Shown piece by piece: positions 63,231-64,000 of a stretch of 64,000 nucleotides of DNA. The notes beneath the pieces were generated by a model. It did no database searches. It was not told the DNA's origin and saw only the letters and a program-made list of their open reading frames with translations. This DNA comes from an uncultured Flavihumibacter sp. GTDB lineage: Bacteria; Bacteroidota; Bacteroidia; Chitinophagales; Chitinophagaceae. The DNA lies in the NCBI GenBank assembly GCA_902168105.1, contig CABHOY010000060.1, forward strand, positions 62,001 to 126,000. Reading direction: 5' to 3'. The translations under genes and the position numbers were made by a program. How positions within the stretch are numbered: the stretch's first letter is position 1; each line of letters begins with the position of its first letter.

Positions 63231-63427
63231 CTAAAGAAGGAGCAAATAAACGCCGGAAGATGATATTGTTACAATGCGTAATAATTCATGATGTACGGGA
63301 CTTTAACGCCTATAAATCATACACTTGTCTCCTACACTGCTCTTCTGCCGGCATTTGCCCGATTGTTAAGAAAAAGATAAAATGATTTACTTTGCTTCTT
63401 CAAGATAAATCACAAAAGAATTTTCCC

Positions 63428-64000
63428 GTGATCGGACAACCATTATACATTTTAGACACAGTAGACAGCACCAATAACTATGCCATGGAGCAGGTAAATA
63501 CCGGTCAGGTGACACCCGGTACAGCCTGGTTCGCCATGGAGCAAACAGCAGGAAAAGGACAACGCGGCAAACAATGGTTATCACCCCCGGGAGAAAACAT
63601 CATCCTGACTATCGCCCTGCAACCCGGTATGCTGCCCCTTTCCAGGCAATTTCTTCTAAGCGCGGCAGTAGCCCTGGGCGTCTATGACTGGTTCAGTAGT
63701 TATGCCGGTGACGAAACCGCTATCAAGTGGAGTAATGATATTTATTGGCGTGACAGAAAGGCAGGTGGCATCCTGATAGAAAATGTCTTACGCGGCAATA
63801 CATGGCAATATGCCATTACAGGCATGGGTATAAATATCAATCAGACCGCCTTCCCTTCGCATCTGCCTAATCCTGTATCCCTGAAACAGATCACAGGCAA
63901 GACCTGGGACGCTATTGAACTTACACGGCATCTCTGTGCCTGCCTCGACGAAAGACTGAAACTGCTTCATCCAGCCCATTATGAAACGTTGCTGGACGCC
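63428..64000 (+). CDS. birA: Biotin-[acetyl-CoA-carboxylase] ligase BirA (N-terminal 191 codons, cut by the window edge)
   Basis: A 191-codon frame open to the window edge. The catalytic motif is GKGQRGKQWLSPPG (the GRGRxGRxW biotinoyl-AMP loop), with LDTVDSTNNYA just before it, and WSNDIYWRDRKAGGILIE after it, which carries the biotin-binding lysine region. There is no N-terminal helix-turn-helix, so it is a monofunctional class I ligase that biotinylates BCCP and not a repressor. The start is GTG at 63428 with no ATG near. Its 3' end lies outside the window. Confidence 0.92.
   Translation, partial: MIGQPLYILDTVDSTNNYAMEQVNTGQVTPGTAWFAMEQTAGKGQRGKQWLSPPGENIILTIALQPGMLPLSRQFLLSAAVALGVYDWFSSYAGDETAIKWSNDIYWRDRKAGGILIENVLRGNTWQYAITGMGININQTAFPSHLPNPVSLKQITGKTWDAIELTRHLCACLDERLKLLHPAHYETLLDA

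Noticed and set aside
1-64000. tRNA, rRNA or CRISPR features
   Set aside because: Intergenic spaces are small and no cloverleaf, rRNA core motif or regular spacer array was recognised. A covariance-model scan was not possible here, so small RNAs could have been missed.

Overview
The window looks like a chromosomal segment of a Bacteroidota member close to Chitinophaga or the wider Chitinophagaceae. Four signs support this: two SusC/SusD outer-membrane uptake pairs; PorZ of the type IX secretion system; a moxR/DUF58/BatA aerotolerance cluster; and promoters of the Bacteroidota type (-7 box TAnnTTTG) in place of Shine-Dalgarno sites. No rRNA, tRNA, CRISPR array, prophage or intact insertion sequence was found.

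Layout. 1-9.5 kb: the 5' part of mfd, a ferredoxin reductase-like enzyme, glyQS, a YihY/MazG/Dtd run, an unknown membrane protein, the ribosome-rescue factor arfB, a lipid-linked sugar flippase and a metallo-beta-lactamase-fold hydrolase. 9.5-19 kb: a 1127-residue peptidase-like/propeller/barrel protein, dgkA, a creD operon with its own small regulator and two matching palindromes, a class III aminotransferase, a gamma carbonic anhydrase, two tiny tandem lipoproteins and rsgA. 19-23 kb: the Bat cluster. 23.5-32.6 kb: small enzymes, gcvH, an OmpA-like lipoprotein, prfA, an amidohydrolase, an MscS channel, a thioredoxin-like protein without its redox cysteines, a MerR regulator and an M23 peptidase. 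32.8-42 kb: alaS, a four-cysteine envelope protein, a double-PDZ protein, an aldehyde dehydrogenase, gatB and a TlpA-type lipoprotein. 42-52.8 kb: two tandem SusCD operons, and upstream of them a protein built like an IS1595 transposase but without its catalytic residues. 53-64 kb: an RND transporter, porZ, recO, an LpxH-like phosphoesterase, a small lipoprotein, the rsfS-ftsH-LUD operon and the start of birA.

Most of the window is housekeeping: translation (glyQS, alaS, gatB, prfA, arfB, dtd, rsgA, rsfS), repair (mfd, recO) and envelope maintenance. The accessory part is the SusCD region. The two observations most worth following up are the transposase-derived gene at 52108-52800, which looks like an exapted DNA-binding protein, and the pair of ACTTTG-N5-CAAAGT palindromes that flank the regulator/creD operon at 14.7-15.8 kb. 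Several genes (mfd, glyQS, the aminotransferase, porZ) have a -7 box only 4-8 nt before the start codon, which predicts leaderless mRNAs.
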